From Diphasiastrum complanatum (lineage: Eukaryota; Streptophyta; Lycopodiopsida; Lycopodiales; Lycopodiaceae), in NCBI GenBank assembly GCA_029204225.1, contig CM055108.1, positions 25,613,803-25,677,802 on the forward strand: 64,000 nt of DNA, in the 5' to 3' direction. The notes beneath the pieces are model-generated. The model searched no databases and was not told the origin of the DNA. It worked only from the letters and a program-made list of their open reading frames with translations. Shown one piece after another: positions 11,256 to 22,091 of this stretch (its first letter is position 1; every line of letters begins with the position of its first letter). Position numbers and translations under genes: made by a program.

Positions 11256-12345
11256 ATGATCGAGAAGATGACAAACAAGTTGCTGATGGTCGGATGCAGA
11301 GAAGGAAACCTCTACCAGGCCAAAATAATCAGCAACTCTGAAAGCATATTAAATGCTTCAGAAAATGAAGATCAGCTCTGGCATAAGAGAATGTAACATC
11401 TGAACATGCAGAGCCTGTATGACATGAGCAGAAAAGACATTGTCAGAGGTCTCAAGATTTCAAGGCCCGAAGCTGAGTTCTATGAAGCTTGTCAGAAAGG
11501 AAAGCAACATCGGAATCCATTCACACACGAAGGAAGAAGAGCCAAGGAAGTTCTTGAGCTTGTCCACTCTGATGTGTGTGGACTGATGAAAACAGATTTG
11601 CTCTCAGGTTCGAGATATTTTCTAACGTTCATAGATGATCACAGCCGAATGACCACAATCTACTACTTGAAGAAGAAATCCGAAGTGTTTGATTCTTTCA
11701 AGAAGTTTGTGGCATTCGCAGAGCGACACGCCTCGAAAAGGATACAGATCTTTAGATCTGACAATTAAGGTGAATGCAAAAGTACAGAATTCTCAAGATT
11801 CTGCGAAGAACAGGGGATCAAACACCAGTTCACTCTTGCATACACACCAGAATACAACGGTGTGAAAAAACAGAATGCTAGTCGAAGGAGCCAGATGCAT
11901 GATGACACAAGCTCAATTGCCAGGTCAATTCTGGGCCGAAGCAATAGCTACACTTGTACACCTGCAGAACAGATCCACGACGACAGCGTTGGAGAAAAAA
12001 ATACCATACGGAATGTGGACAGGCAGAAAGCCTGATCTGTCATATGTACAAGTGTTTGGATGTGCAACATACAAGCACATTCCAAAGGAAAAGAGAAACA
12101 AGCTCGATGACAAATCCGAGCAAACAATCATGGTCGGCTACTCGAACGGAACACATGTGTACATACTCTACGATCCAACCACGAAGAAGGTTGTTTTGAG
12201 CAAAGATGTGAAGTTCGACGAGTCCACATTCCCTGGACTGAAAGATGAAAGAGGCCATGAGATCTTCACACTGCTGCCTATTCAAGAGGGAGATCGAGGA
12301 CATACATCAAATCAGAATGTAGAGTCCCAGACTCCAGAGCAGTAG
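11256..12345 (+). pseudogene. Copia D1 integrase, catalytic Glu lost
   Basis: Blocks in order: the zinc-binding segment with H..H near LWHKRM and CQKGKQHRNPF, VHSDVCGLM (first catalytic Asp), FRSDN followed by a stop where GGE is expected, then TPEYNGVKKQNAM. The family has NGV(A/V)E here, so the catalytic Glu is Lys. The C-terminal half runs to 12345 with FWAEAI, MWTGRKPDLSYVQVFGC and IMVGYSN. Integrase would insert the cDNA; this copy cannot. Confidence 0.85.
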
Positions 12346-12519
12346 GAAGCAGAGGATCGACCCCACGAACAAGAAATGTTCAAGCAATGATGAAACGAAC
12401 CTCGAAGATCAACGAGACAAAGAAGACCTTCAGACCGCTACTCTAACAATCTTCAGTGGAGCAAAGACACACAATACGAATATTGCAGCTTCACTGAAGA
12501 GCCAACAACATACCAAGAA

Positions 12520-13195
12520 GCTATCTAGAGTCCAGAGGGAGAATTTTGGAAGCAGGCAATGTCAAAGAAAATTGAGTCGATGAGGCATGGACATTAGAGC
12601 TACTACCAGAAAACAGAAAAGTAGTCGAGTGCAAGTGGGTATACAAGAAAAAGCTGAAATCAGAGCACTATTGGCCGCTACAAGACAAGGCTTGTCGCAA
12701 AGGGCTATACGCAGAGATATGGTGTTGACTATTTTGACACATATTCGCCCATGGTCAAGATGACAAGCATAAGGCTACTCCTAGCATACGCCACGAAGAT
12801 CTAGAGGAGAAAATCTTCATGAGACAACCTGAAGGCTATGAAGACCCCGACAACAGACAATATGTTTGTCGATTGCAGAGATGCATCTACGGTCTAAAAC
12901 AGACATCACGAGCCTGGTACAAAAAGCTTGATGGTCTTCTGAAGTCTCTAGAATTCAATCCTACTCAACCAGACTGTAATGTCTACATCAAAAGAGTAGG
13001 AAAAGATTTTGTGATACTGACCATTTTCGTGGATGATTCACTGATGATTGGAAACTCCTTGATGCTGATCAAAGACATGAAGAGTCAGATTTTTGAAAGC
13101 TACGAAATCATAGATCTTGGAGAAGCAACAAAATGCCTAGGGCTGGAGATCAGAAGAGATCGAACAAATGGCAAAATACACTTGAGTCAGTAAGA
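12520..13195 (+). pseudogene. Copia D1 reverse transcriptase
   Basis: N-terminal part is broken (stops between 12590 and 12650) but shows [23 protein letters not shown] deletion follows near 12800, losing the segment with the first catalytic Asp. From 12819 the frame is clean: QRCIYGLKQTSRAWYKKL and then IFVDDSLMIG, the catalytic F/YVDD box. It stops at 13193. Confidence 0.85.
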
Positions 13196-13226
13196 ATACG
13201 CCTGAAAAGTGCTGAAGTAGTACCAG

Positions 13227-14010
13227 ATGATGGACTGCAAAGAAAAAGCCACACCAATGATAGCTGGAGCCAAGCTCACAAAACAGGATTGCCCAAAAAT
13301 AGAAGAGGAAGAGAAGATGGCAGGTATACCCTACCAGAACTTAATCGGGAGTCTGATATACTTGACAATTTGTACCAGATCGGATTTGGCCTTCTCTGTT
13401 TACGCATTGAGCCAATTCTGTTCAAATCCTGGTCTAGCACATTGGCAAATGGCCAAACGAATCCTACAGTATCTGAAGGGTACCCAGAATATTGGATTAA
13501 CCTACAGAGCTGAAAACGAAGAGAAAGGATTCGAGCTGCATCACTACAGCGATTCAAGCTGGGCGAGCTGCAAAGATGACAACAAGTCCATTACTGGAGG
13601 ATGTTCAATAGCGTGCGGAACTGCAATCCACTAGATATGCAAAAAGCAAACTTTGGTGGCTCAATCCTCTTGCGAAGCTGAGTATGTCGTAGCTTTGAAA
13701 GTGACGAATGAGGTAATGTGGCTACAAATGATGTTGGAGGCAATCGGGATACCACAAGAGGGACCAAGCATGATGATGATGGACTCTCAGAGTGCATCTA
13801 TCTGTGCCAAGATCTTGTCTTCTATTCAAAGACGAAGCATGTTCTTCTGAAGTACCATCACATTCGAGATTTGATCTTGAAAGGAGAGCTCCAGGTCCAG
13901 TTCATAAAATCAGAAAGTATGATTGCAAATCTCCTCACGAAACCGCTCGAGAAGCCATTTTTTGCCAAGCAAAGAAAGACGATTAGATTAAACGAACAAA
14001 GCTGCAAGGT
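13227..14010 (+). pseudogene. Copia D1 RNase H
   Basis: Reads GSLIYLTICTRSDLAFSVY at the RT-RNase H junction, then HHYSDSSWASCKDD, SSCEAEYV and MDSQSA, the copia RNase H Asp-Glu-Asp residues. The tail (IRDLILKGELQVQFIKS, then LLTKPL) is typical of the copia polyprotein end. A stop near 13633 and a frameshift near 13850 break it. The RNase would degrade the RNA strand during cDNA synthesis. Confidence 0.85.
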
Positions 14011-14021
14011 TCAAGAGGGAG
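14011..14021 (+). promoter_or_regulatory. Polypurine tract, copia D1
   Basis: TCAAGAGGGAG directly precedes the TGTCAG start of the 3' LTR, the expected plus-strand priming site. Confidence 0.75.
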
Positions 14022-14828
14022 TGTCAGAAATGGTGAACTCCTGCAACTTTTTTGCAGCATGAACAAGACACAAAGGTTGAATGAGAATGATTCACGACAG
14101 TCAACGTGTCTTTGACTCGAAGCACGAACGATTCGCGAATCATTCGCGAACCGTAAACACACCTCCAGAACTGCAAATTGCAAAAGGAACGCAAAACGAA
14201 AACTATGAAAAAAAACGAAAAAAATGAAAGCAAACGGGAGATTACGAAACAAACGAAGAAAAATCTTGCGCGTTGTCAGCTGGCAGCTCAACGGGCTACA
14301 TGCCCAACTGAAACAAATAGCAATGATGGAGACTAACTAACTAGTTGATTAGCTTTAACTAGTCTTGTGATTCTACGTTTAGCTATCTTGTAAAAGCTTC
14401 ACACAGTGGAGGTATAAATGATCCTCTCTGGATCATAAAAAGAAAGAAAGAGTGAATACAGAGATCTATAAGAGATAGAGAGAGACGTAGCAAATAGAGT
14501 AAGAAAGCAAAATACCATTGCTGTGCATGAAAGTCTGCCAATGAGCAGAACACAGCGTAAGAGCAGAGTGTCAATCTGCCAACGAGCGAGACATTGACAA
14601 TCTTGCTCCAAAGCCAAACTGATAATATAGTCGCTCTATTTTCGTGTATCTCTTTGTGTTGTGCTGTGTGTCTTGATTGCTAGAATAGAATGTGTTATGT
14701 GATGCGTAGTCACGTGTCTAGGATCCTGTAAGAGCTTCCGCCCGAAAAGAAAATTCAAAGACAGAAAATTGTTTGCGAATCAGAAGAGAGAGAAGACGAA
14801 TTCGAAACAGTCTCTCGCTTTCGCGACA
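14022..14828 (+). repeat. 3' LTR of copia D1
   Basis: 807 bp, TGTCAGAAATGG...TTCGCGACA with TG/CA ends. It matches 52580-53360 in reverse and 31096-31812. The first 200 bases contain repeated TTCGCGAA-like words (ACGATTCGCGAATCATTCGC). Confidence 0.9.
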
Positions 14829-15449
14829 CTTGTTGGTCTTGCTGTGCATGGTCTTGATGCTCCTACTGGTCCCTCTCGTCCTCCATCTCTTCATCCAGCT
14901 CGTCTATGTCAATACTAATTTTTGCCTTGTCTGTTTTGCACTCTGTTGTCTGCCGGGTGGGGCTGCTCTGCTATGGAGTAGTCTATATCATCCTTGAGCT
15001 TTGAAAGTTCTTCCAGTACTTCATTTATTGTTGAATCCACGTCTGGGTCCTTGTTCAGTTGTTGGTCTTCATGCAAGAAACTGCCCACAGGGGGGCTCTT
15101 AGTCGGCATAGGGCTATCTGTACCCGATTATGCGAGGTTAGAGAAGGAAAATGATAGATTTTAAGTTTCAGCTCAGTAGAGTCAGATTTCAGATTTCATC
15201 TTAATTTTGGTAAATCTTTATCGAGATTGACTAAGACAACAACCACCAGTACCAATTTCGGTACTTTAGTAGAACAAATAAGTACCGCGAACACAAGAAA
15301 TACTAGAACCAAGAACAAAAAAATCCTGGAGTACCAAGAACAAAAAAGTACCAACAATCCACAAAACTTTGGTACTCCAAGAGAACCAAAAGTACCAAGA
15401 ACCCACCAAGAATGAAAAAGATAGAAAGAAAACATGAAGAGTGTTAGTC
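14829..15449 (-). other. Left part of GGTAC-rich locus 1 (split by the Tat-type insertion)
   Basis: Between copia D1 and the Tat-type element. On the minus strand 15420-15225 is T-rich with GGTAC repeated (seven GTACC/GGTAC words in about 150 bases), like an intron. It is followed by a CAG at about 15124 and an acidic ORF. The right part continues at 30254-31095. Locus 2 (53361-55080) has the same style of sequence. Identity unknown. Confidence 0.4.
14915..15109 (-). CDS. Unknown acidic ORF (possible exon) in locus 1
   Basis: A 64-codon minus-strand ORF starting MPTKSPPVGSFLHED, with a helix-like ELSKLKDDIDYSIAE stretch. One frame over, just downstream, an acidic run (DIDELDEEMEDERDQ) ends in TAG near 14870, so a frameshift or splice may join them. 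GGTAC-rich, intron-like sequence lies upstream. I do not recognise a family. It could be an exon of a host gene or of a DNA transposon, or chance. Confidence 0.3.
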   Translation of the reverse strand: MPTKSPPVGSFLHEDQQLNKDPDVDSTINEVLEELSKLKDDIDYSIAEQPHPADNRVQNRQGKN

Positions 15450-16270
15450 TATAGGGTCGAAGATCTTGCGTAGTAAAGCCCTCCCGCCTGTCAACAAGGG
15501 TTAGAACACTGGATAGGTGCCTAACTATGAATAGATGCTACTTTTCGTTAGTTCTCCACTTTTTTCTTTAACTCTACTCACCACTAACACTACCCACCGT
15601 CAACTCTACTCCACTATACTAGCATTCATCATGATTTTGTGTGAAAGAGAAGAGAAGAATAGAAGAGATAGAGAGGAGAGGAGAGAAAGAGAGAGATAGA
15701 GTGGAGAGGGAGGTTAGCTCAAAAGCTCAAGATGCATGCTAATGGAGAAACCATAACTATTAAAACAACAACATAGAAATGGAAACAATTAGAAACACAC
15801 AACAAAAGCATTAGCATGAGTGCTTAGCAAATGAGGATGCCTGGCTCGCCAATTTGGTAGAGTTTTCTCCTTCTCATTAAACATGGAAAATAGAGTACAT
15901 GACGTGCATTTTTATAAATGGGGAAGGCCCTTGTCCAAAAATACTATTGGCTAATATGTACACTAGTCCTATCCATTCATCTTGGACCCAACTTGATCCA
16001 AAGGTCTTAAAAAAATACATTGGATTTCACATGATTTATGTGAGTCTCCATTTGGACCCAACTCTAAAATAATAGATTTCTAAGTTTAAAATGACTTTGG
16101 GCCTCAAGTTTTATTTTAATTACAAAGGGGCCCAAGTCTATTATTCTATTTACAACGGAACTTGCATGCTCGTTGGGCCATGGGCTTATACGTGCAGGAT
16201 GTCATGCCCTCACAACATATTTTATTAGCCGATATTATTTATTTACAATATGTTGGGAATACCCCCAACA
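15450..16270 (-). repeat. 3' LTR of the Tat-type element
   Basis: 821 bp, about 95% identical by eye to 29435-30253. The plus-strand left end is TATAGGG where the other copy has TGTAGGG, so the terminal dinucleotide has mutated here. It contains a GA-rich stretch (15645-15715). No good polypurine tract is seen directly inside it. Confidence 0.9.
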
Positions 16271-16598
16271 TGACCCACGGCCTGAAGTAGTGCCAGTCCC
16301 TCAGCACTCTGCCGATTTAGTACAAAGTCTTCTTGGCCCGCCTCCGGTGGATGAGGTAGCCAGTGACATCTTCCATGAAGTTTATTTAGTCCAGATTCTT
16401 CAAGTCCTTGGGCGTGTGAAGGGACTTGTGGACTGCTGTTAGCCAGCTTTGGTCGACCCATGCTTGGAATCTGCACATCCAGGGATCGCCAAGGAATGTG
16501 GCTCGGTAGTAAACTCGAACTACTGGAAGTTGATCTTCCACTTTTTCTGAGGCTAACGCCTTATTTGGATCAAAGAATATTGGGGGGAGAAAATTGTC

Positions 16599-17264
16599 TC
16601 ACTTCGTTTCGATTTCCATTAGATGCTCTAAGTCTCGGGCATAAGTGGCTGCCGCGCGGACTGTTGGGTCTATGCAGTTGAAATACTTATTAGAAAATTG
16701 GGTGAGAGCCCTTCGGACGTCTACATCCGTATCCAAACCGTGCTCTGAAGGAATTTTCGACCAATTACAGTTCTGGATGGTGATTGTCCAGAGGAGTGGG
16801 CATTCCGCCCATTTGGATCGTCGTGTGCATGGCAGGAAATGCGCGTTCACCCTTAGTTGTTGTGGACTGGTCACATAGGCTCTGATGGCCGCAAGGTCCC
16901 ATTCAAATAGCTGCTGGCGCCACTCAAGTTGTGGGTGGAGGGCGGGTAATGCTTGCAGCTCGTTGCCTTTTATGGTTTGTGCCGAAAAGGATATCTGCCA
17001 ACCGCCTCTTGAAGACTCGTGGGGATATCTGGATAGAAATTCATTGATCTTTTCTTGGCTCTGACTGGGACCCGTGTCTTGGCCTTGGTCCCGTGTCTCA
17101 GCTCCAGTATCGGGAGGCCCTTGGTCTTGCCCGTCTGACCCCTGATCTTGGCTTGTGTCCCCCGTTGCCTGCTGGCCTTGTTGTTGGCTCGTGCTTGCCT
17201 GGGCAGTATAAAAAAGAGGTGGTGTTGGAATTACCACCAGGGTTGGTTGAGCATTCTGCTCCAT
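16599..17264 (-). pseudogene. Third ORF, C-terminal block
   Basis: 221-codon open block. Residues 1-70 are Gln/Gly/Asp/Thr-rich and look disordered. From about residue 75 it becomes Trp-rich and globular (SRGGWQISF, HPQLEWRQQLFEWDLAAIR, WAECPLLWTITIQNCNWSKI). A TGA at 16599 ends it, but the same frame stays protein-like for about 70 more codons. The ATG is internal to the longer protein: upstream VYSQTLNSYQVEFDKYQ continues the coiled-coil block. Confidence 0.6.
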
Positions 17265-17413
17265 AAATCTTTGACAAGCCTTAAGGACTTGTTTGGCCTG
17301 GGCGAGCTCCTATGTTGCGCTGGCCTGGTATTTGTCGAACTCCACCTGGTAGCTGTTCAAAGTTTGGCTGTAGACCTGCACCTGATGCCTGAAAAGATTC
17401 ATCTTTGCTTGAG

Positions 17414-17798
17414 AGAGTGGCCATTAGAGGAGTTCTAAATCCAAAAAAGACCCTTTGTAAAGATTCTTTTTATATTTTTTCTCAATTTTTTCTTACACAT
17501 GGACCAATCAAAACACTCAAATTTGAAATCTATGTAACGTAACTTTTTGAGTCCACACTTTGATTCCACACTAAAAATGGCATAACTTTTTAGTGGTAAG
17601 TCCAAATTTAGCGCTGTTTGGTGCATTGGAAAGTGATCAACAAGGGCTTTCCAATGATATGTTAAATGACATACTTTTTGAGCTACGATTAAAAAGTTAT
17701 GGCAAGTCAAAAGTATTAGTGTTATAATATTTTAATAATATAAACTACATCTTGCACGAATTCTTAGAGGGCCTTTTTGGAGCTCAAAACTCCTCTAA
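17414..17798. mobile_element. MITE-like insertion (hAT-type candidate) inside the third ORF
   Basis: A 385-bp AT-rich segment without coding sense interrupts the third ORF. It is flanked by the 8-bp direct repeat TGCTTGAG (17406-17413 and 17799-17806). Its ends are inverted: ATTAGAGGAGTTCTAAAT on the left and ...AAAACTCCTCTAA on the right, with AGTGGCC present only at the left tip. An 8-bp duplication is typical of hAT elements. Without the insert the coding frame is roughly continuous. The superfamily call is tentative. Confidence 0.65.
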
Positions 17799-17822
17799 TG
17801 CTTGAGTCAGGTGCAGGTTGAG

Positions 17823-18215
17823 CTAACCAGTGAGTTTGTCTCTTTGTAGTGCTTGCACCTCCACTCCCAGACGTGAGTTTTCCGCTTCATATATTTGGAG
17901 TTGCTCCTGGAGGGGGGCAAGCCTTTGGGATGCTTCAGACTGAAGCTCCTGCACCTTTGTGGAAGCATCCGTGAGCACTTTGGAGAGGCTCTGAATATAG
18001 TAGTTTAGGCCGTCCTCCTTCTGCTGCAGCTTTAGGATCTCCCGGTGCCTGTTTTGCTCATGTTGCTGAGCAATTATCAACTCTTGTTGCAGCTTGGTAA
18101 TTTCTACTTGTAGTTGGGTGTTGTTTGTTGCCAAGTGGAGTACCTGGCTGTCCAATGATGCTCTGGCTGCTACCACGTCCTGGATGAATGTTCCCAAGGC
18201 TTGGTACGCCATCAT
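17823..18215 (-). pseudogene. Third ORF, coiled-coil block
   Basis: 130 codons rich in Gln, Glu and Leu (NNTQLQVEITKLQQELIIAQ, QEQLQIYEAENSRLGVEVQ) with heptad-like Leu spacing, predicting a long coiled coil. It ends in a TAA six codons before the MITE-like insert. It overlaps the end of the Ser/Thr-rich block in another frame, so one frameshift separates them. A self-association role is inferred only from the coiled coil. Confidence 0.6.
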
Positions 18216-19066
18216 TAAGTTCGTTGAAGCAGCAGGTACATTGGCACTTGCACGGGCCTGTCTAATAGTGGCCCTGACGACCTATACAGTGCCGTCGTCG
18301 TTATCTTCGATGAGGTTCTCTGGTGACCTTTTGTCATCTGGGGTGGTGGAATCTGTCCGATCCGATGATGGAATAAAAATTGTTTGTACAAATGAGTCAT
18401 CAGACAATAGTTGGTTGCCCTCGGCAATCTTTGATGGAGACATGGGGGTTGTGGAAGAAACAAGAGTGGAAATAGAAATGGGGACAATTTGTCCAAACGA
18501 GAGAATGGGTGGAACAGAGAGAAACTGGAGGGTGGTGTGGAGTACGGAAGGCGAAGATGGAGCGAAAGTGGTCTGGCGTGTCGGTGAAAAGTTGATGACC
18601 TGCATCCACACCAAATTTTTGGAGACAACTGGGAATTAGCAAGATTGAACTGGAGAGGGAGAGCAGTGGGAACATGAGTAATGGAGGATGTGATAGTAAT
18701 GGAAGGGGTGGTGGAAGATGGAACATAGAGAGAAGTAGTATCGACGGAGGAGATGGATATGGAAACAGAAGCAACAGTTGTGGGTGGAACAGAATGAAGA
18801 GGAGTGGCAACAAAAATGGGAGGAGGAAGCGGTACAGAAGAGGAAGTGGCAATGGTAGATGCTGGAGCTACTATTGGTGTGGTGGTGGTGGTGCGACGTC
18901 TGGTGGTAGGTAGAGATGAGGAGGAAGGGGCAGCGCCACACATTCTTTTGCTAGCCGTCGTGTCAGTAACTGCAGGTTGGGTAGATGTGGATGCTGCAGA
19001 TGGAGGATAGAGGTTAGTATGTGGCACAATGGATGATAGAAGATTGGAACGGCGGAAACCGCGCAC
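18215..19066 (-). pseudogene. Third ORF, Ser/Thr/Pro-rich block
   Basis: A 283-codon open frame, strongly biased to Ser, Thr, Pro and Ala (for example TSSSVPLPPPIFVATP). The other two minus frames are also open over parts of this stretch, so low complexity makes the true frame uncertain. Its position between the N-terminal block and the coiled coil fits a disordered linker. Plus-strand ORFs here are shadows of the biased composition. Confidence 0.45.
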
Positions 19067-19124
19067 TTTTGCCTCCAGAAGTGCACAGACAAGGTTACAC
19101 AGTAGGGGGCCTGCTGTGATATGC

Positions 19125-19711
19125 TCACGTGGGTTTGATGGAGATTGTTAGTTCGTGGATGAGGAAGGCATGCCAGTCGTATGACATAATCGTGGGGCCA
19201 AGGAATCCCAGAAAAGATTCCACAATCTGACTTAGCAGCGTGGACTGGATTTTGTCCTTGCGAAATGTTGAAACAACCAGAAAGTTGTTCAACAGATGCG
19301 CAGCCGCCTGAATGACTGGTTCCATGATAGCCTCTATCAGGTACCCATTGTTAGTTTGGATCTTAATTTCTAGTGCAGTCTAGATGACGAAAGGTTTTAT
19401 CAGGGCTTTTGCCTGACGGTGAGAGATGGGCTGGTGGTCACTAGACATAATGCCGACAGTGACCATCGAATCTGCATTAACTCGTACCTTGTACATGGTA
19501 CCCTGGTATAGGAAGTGGAAACGCGACTTCGGCGTGTCCCAGATGGCGTAAGCGTGAAGGGTGAGGTCCATGTTAATGTCAGAGCTGAAAAGCGTCAGGT
19601 AAAAACCCATTGTTTCAAGAAGTGAGCCCGCAATCTGGAGCCATGGTTTAATCAGGGCTTCAGAAGCAAGGGCCAAATCTGGGTGGCTGATGGTATTTCT
19701 CGCTGGATCAC
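19125..19711 (-). pseudogene. Third ORF, N-terminal block
   Basis: Two consecutive open pieces (19676-19380 and 19325-19125) are protein-like: DINMDLTLHAYAIWDTPKSR, RVNADSMVTVGIMSSDHQP, then AAAHLLNNFLVVSTFRKDKI. The first ~12 codons upstream of 19676 are in another frame because one base is missing relative to the copy at 4047. The domain is not recognised. Similarity between the two copies is the evidence that this is a real protein. Confidence 0.6.
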
Positions 19712-19910
19712 CTGCTTGGTGCCAGAGTCGTCAGAAGATGATGAGGCCTTGTTAGCAGTGATAGTTAAAGTGCGAAAAAGTAGAAAAAATGGTGGAAAAG
19801 GTAAAAAGTGGTGGAAACAAGAAAAATAGTGGATAACAAGAGTTGGATGGTAATAACAGCAGTTCAGAGCGCAGATTTGGGTTCAGAGTATGCAGATGAT
19901 AGCTTGTATG
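19712..19910. other. Spacer upstream of the third ORF
   Basis: Noncoding element DNA between the nested copia and the third ORF; nothing specific seen. Confidence 0.4.
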
Positions 19911-20456
19911 TGTGAAAATACTGTAAAATTAAAATAATATTAAACTTAGAAATTCAAGTTTTGGGATTTGTCCAAACTTGAGGTAGACTAGTCTAGTAGC
20001 TTTCCAATTAGAGTCGAGTTAGTTTTTTGTCTTTATAGTGATGTGTAGGTCTAGAACCTACCAAGAAGCATTTGAGGCTACTCTTGTAGGTCAAAGGATT
20101 CTCAAAAAGAGAGATTCTCAAGTCTTATCCATCTCTCTTTTTGTCATCTAGTAGAGAGGTAGAGGCAATGTGGCATCTAGATTGTTCTCTCTCTCCACGA
20201 GTTCTAGAAGGCCTCTTGTATTATAAATAAGGTGGCTTTGTACCACAAGAATACACTTCTTCAAGTAAACCTCCATTTGATCCATTTGAGGTGTAATTAT
20301 AGTTAGATTGTGATGAATGCTCTTGCCTTCATGCTAACTAGCTTGCCAATGTTTTCCATCTCATTGTTTTTGGAATAGAAGCTAGTTTAGTGTGCAATCA
20401 TTCATTATCTTGATCCTTTGTACTTGCAGCTAGTTCACACGTGTGAAAAGTTCTCA
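19911..20456 (+). repeat. 5' LTR of the nested copia
   Basis: 546 bp, TGTGAAAATA...GTTCTCA. It differs from the 3' LTR mainly by 21 extra bases near 19970-19990 (ATTTGTCCAAACTTGAGGTAG) and a few substitutions. The outer part around 20222 (TATAAATAAGG) looks like a TATA box. Confidence 0.9.
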
Positions 20457-20468
20457 TGGTATCAGAGC
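20457..20468 (+). promoter_or_regulatory. Primer binding site, nested copia
   Basis: TGGTATCAGAGC, a perfect complement of the initiator Met tRNA 3' end, directly adjoining the LTR. Confidence 0.95.
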
Positions 20469-21212
20469 TTGATAGGACAATACACATCTAATCATTGCTT
20501 TGTCAAATGGAATGACTTCTCATCATTGTTGGTGAAATTTTGCCTCTTACTAGCACTCGATTTTGAGCTAACTAGATCCACTCTCATCATCACTTATTAA
20601 TGTACCTTTTTCTCTGATTTTAGAGTTGTACGACCTACTGTAGCAGCACATGTGAGGCCTCTAATCAAGATAGAGTGGGGGCTATGTTACTTCTCATCTT
20701 TTCCATTCATGTTGCATATGAATGGAAAGCTAATCAAGTGTAGATTGTGATGCAAGTGACCTCAAGAGGATTGGTCAAACCTAAGGAGAGTTCTTTGCAC
20801 TCAAAGTGAGGCATATTGAAGAAGAAAAACAGAGTTTTACATGCTTGAAGGCTGTACTATCAAAGATCCTTTATTGTAGGAGTCAAAATAGCAAATTTTG
20901 ACTATTTTTCAATTTTCTTCAATCTAAGAAGCATTGTTTGGATCTATGATCCTATGAATGGATGAAACTTTCTAAATGATAAATCTGACTTTTTAAAGCT
21001 ATTTCACACGTGTGAACTCAGATTTACTTCATCCACTTTTGCTTTGAAAAATTAAGTGCAAATTTTGACTAGCACCTAGAAATTGTTATTTTTGGCCTTC
21101 TTTGAGCTCTCAATCATTTGTTACTTGATTCCAAGTGATCAATAGTTTACATTTGATTAGTTTTGAACCTCTGAAAACATTCATTTAGTAAGCCAAAATC
21201 AATGTTCTAGGC

Positions 21213-22069
21213 ATGACTTCAATGAGATCTTATCTATTAGAACAAAGTGAGAGACTCACTTCTACAAATTATGGTACATGGAAAGTGAGGATAGAATCCA
21301 TTATCGTACTTCAAGATCTAATAGATATAGTGAATGGAAATGAGGAGGAGCCTACTAATACTCCTATGGAGTCTAATGTTAAAGACACTAAAATTTGTGA
21401 TGAAGCATCCTTTGAGGACGTCACACTTTTTAGAGGTCTAATAGGCTCTTTAATATGGCTCACTATCACTAGGGCTGATCTTAGTTTTAGTGTGCATAAG
21501 CTTAGTCAAAGCATGCAAAATCCAAAGATCCATGATTGGAAAAAGAGGAAGAGGATCTTGAGATATGTTGCATCTACTCAAGACTATGGAATTTGTTTTA
21601 AAAGACATGATTTAAGCCTTGTTACCTTTTCAGATTCGGATTTTACAAGTGATAAGGTGGATAGAAAGTCCACAAGTGCTTATACAATATCTCTGGGAGG
21701 TAATCTTGTCTCTTGGCAATCTAAGAAGCAAGACACTATCTCCTTATCCTCATGTGAAGCCGAGTACAAGGCTTTGAAAGATTACTAGTGGAGCTCGGGA
21801 TCATTCAAGAGGAGGAAATACCTTGCATCAAATGTGATAGCATCTCGGCCCAATATCTTGCAAGTAGTCCAATCTTCCATGCAAGAAGTAAACACATAGA
21901 GGTAGCACACCACTATGTAAGAGAAAAAGTTATGGATGGTGAGATTCTCCTTGAGCATGTATCAACTTCAAATTGTTATGCAGATTTACTCACCAAGCCT
22001 CTAGCTAAGAAGGACTTTGAAAGACATAGATCAAATCTTGGCTTGATCTCCAAGTCCTTAGTATTGTAG
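21213..22069 (+). pseudogene. Chimeric gag/RNase H ORF of the nested copia
   Basis: ATG at 21213 begins a copia gag N-terminus (MTSMRSYLLEQSERL, TNYGTWKVRIES). After NGNEEEP at about residue 49 it runs straight, in frame, into the RT end (GLIGSLIWLTITRADLSFSV) and RNase H (VTFSDSDFTSDK, SSCEAEYKAL). A stop and frameshift at 21788 follow, with about 12 residues of RNase H missing, then the C-terminal tail (SKHIEVAHHYVREKV, ADLLTKPLAKK). The first 191 codons are open. It lacks protease, integrase and the RT active site, so any movement needed proteins from another copy. Confidence 0.85.
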
Positions 22070-22091
22070 ATATTATTTTTATTTTAAGGAG

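Larger units (their letters stand above)
9645..14828 (+). mobile_element. Copia family D element, copy D1 (near full length, inactive)
   Basis: Order is partial 5' LTR (9645-9997), primer site, gag, protease, integrase, RT, RNase H, polypurine tract, full 3' LTR (14022-14828). All domains are present in copia order, but with many stops and frameshifts. The first ~460 bp of the 5' LTR are missing where it meets C1, so no target duplication can be checked. Sister copies: minus strand 51345-53360 and LTRs at 31096-31812 and 4251-4345. Confidence 0.9.
16271..19711 (-). pseudogene. Third ORF of the Tat-type element (unknown protein, decayed)
   Basis: A minus-strand coding stretch between pol and the 3' LTR, about 1,000 codons once the 385-bp insert is discounted. 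Frameshifts and stops split it into blocks. Its first codon is AAG here but ATG in the copy at 4047. Order: N-terminal region with KPWLQIAGSLLETMGFYL (to about 19130), Ser/Thr/Pro-rich region (19066-18220), a heptad-rich coiled coil (18215-17823), a Gln/Gly-rich linker (about 17260-17040), and a Trp-rich C-terminal region (17040-16600, read through to about 16300 with RRRAKK near the end). No transmembrane segment is obvious. Athila elements carry an env-like ORF here, but I see no env signature. Function unknown. Confidence 0.65.

Noticed and set aside
16173-16476. Plus- and minus-strand ORFs over the Tat 3' LTR border
   Set aside because: They cross the LTR edge and match the third ORF's C-terminal region in other frames.
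18674-19010. Plus-strand Gly/Arg-rich ORFs opposite the third ORF
   Set aside because: Shadow of the Ser/Thr/Pro-rich minus-strand block; the minus strand agrees with the element's coding direction.
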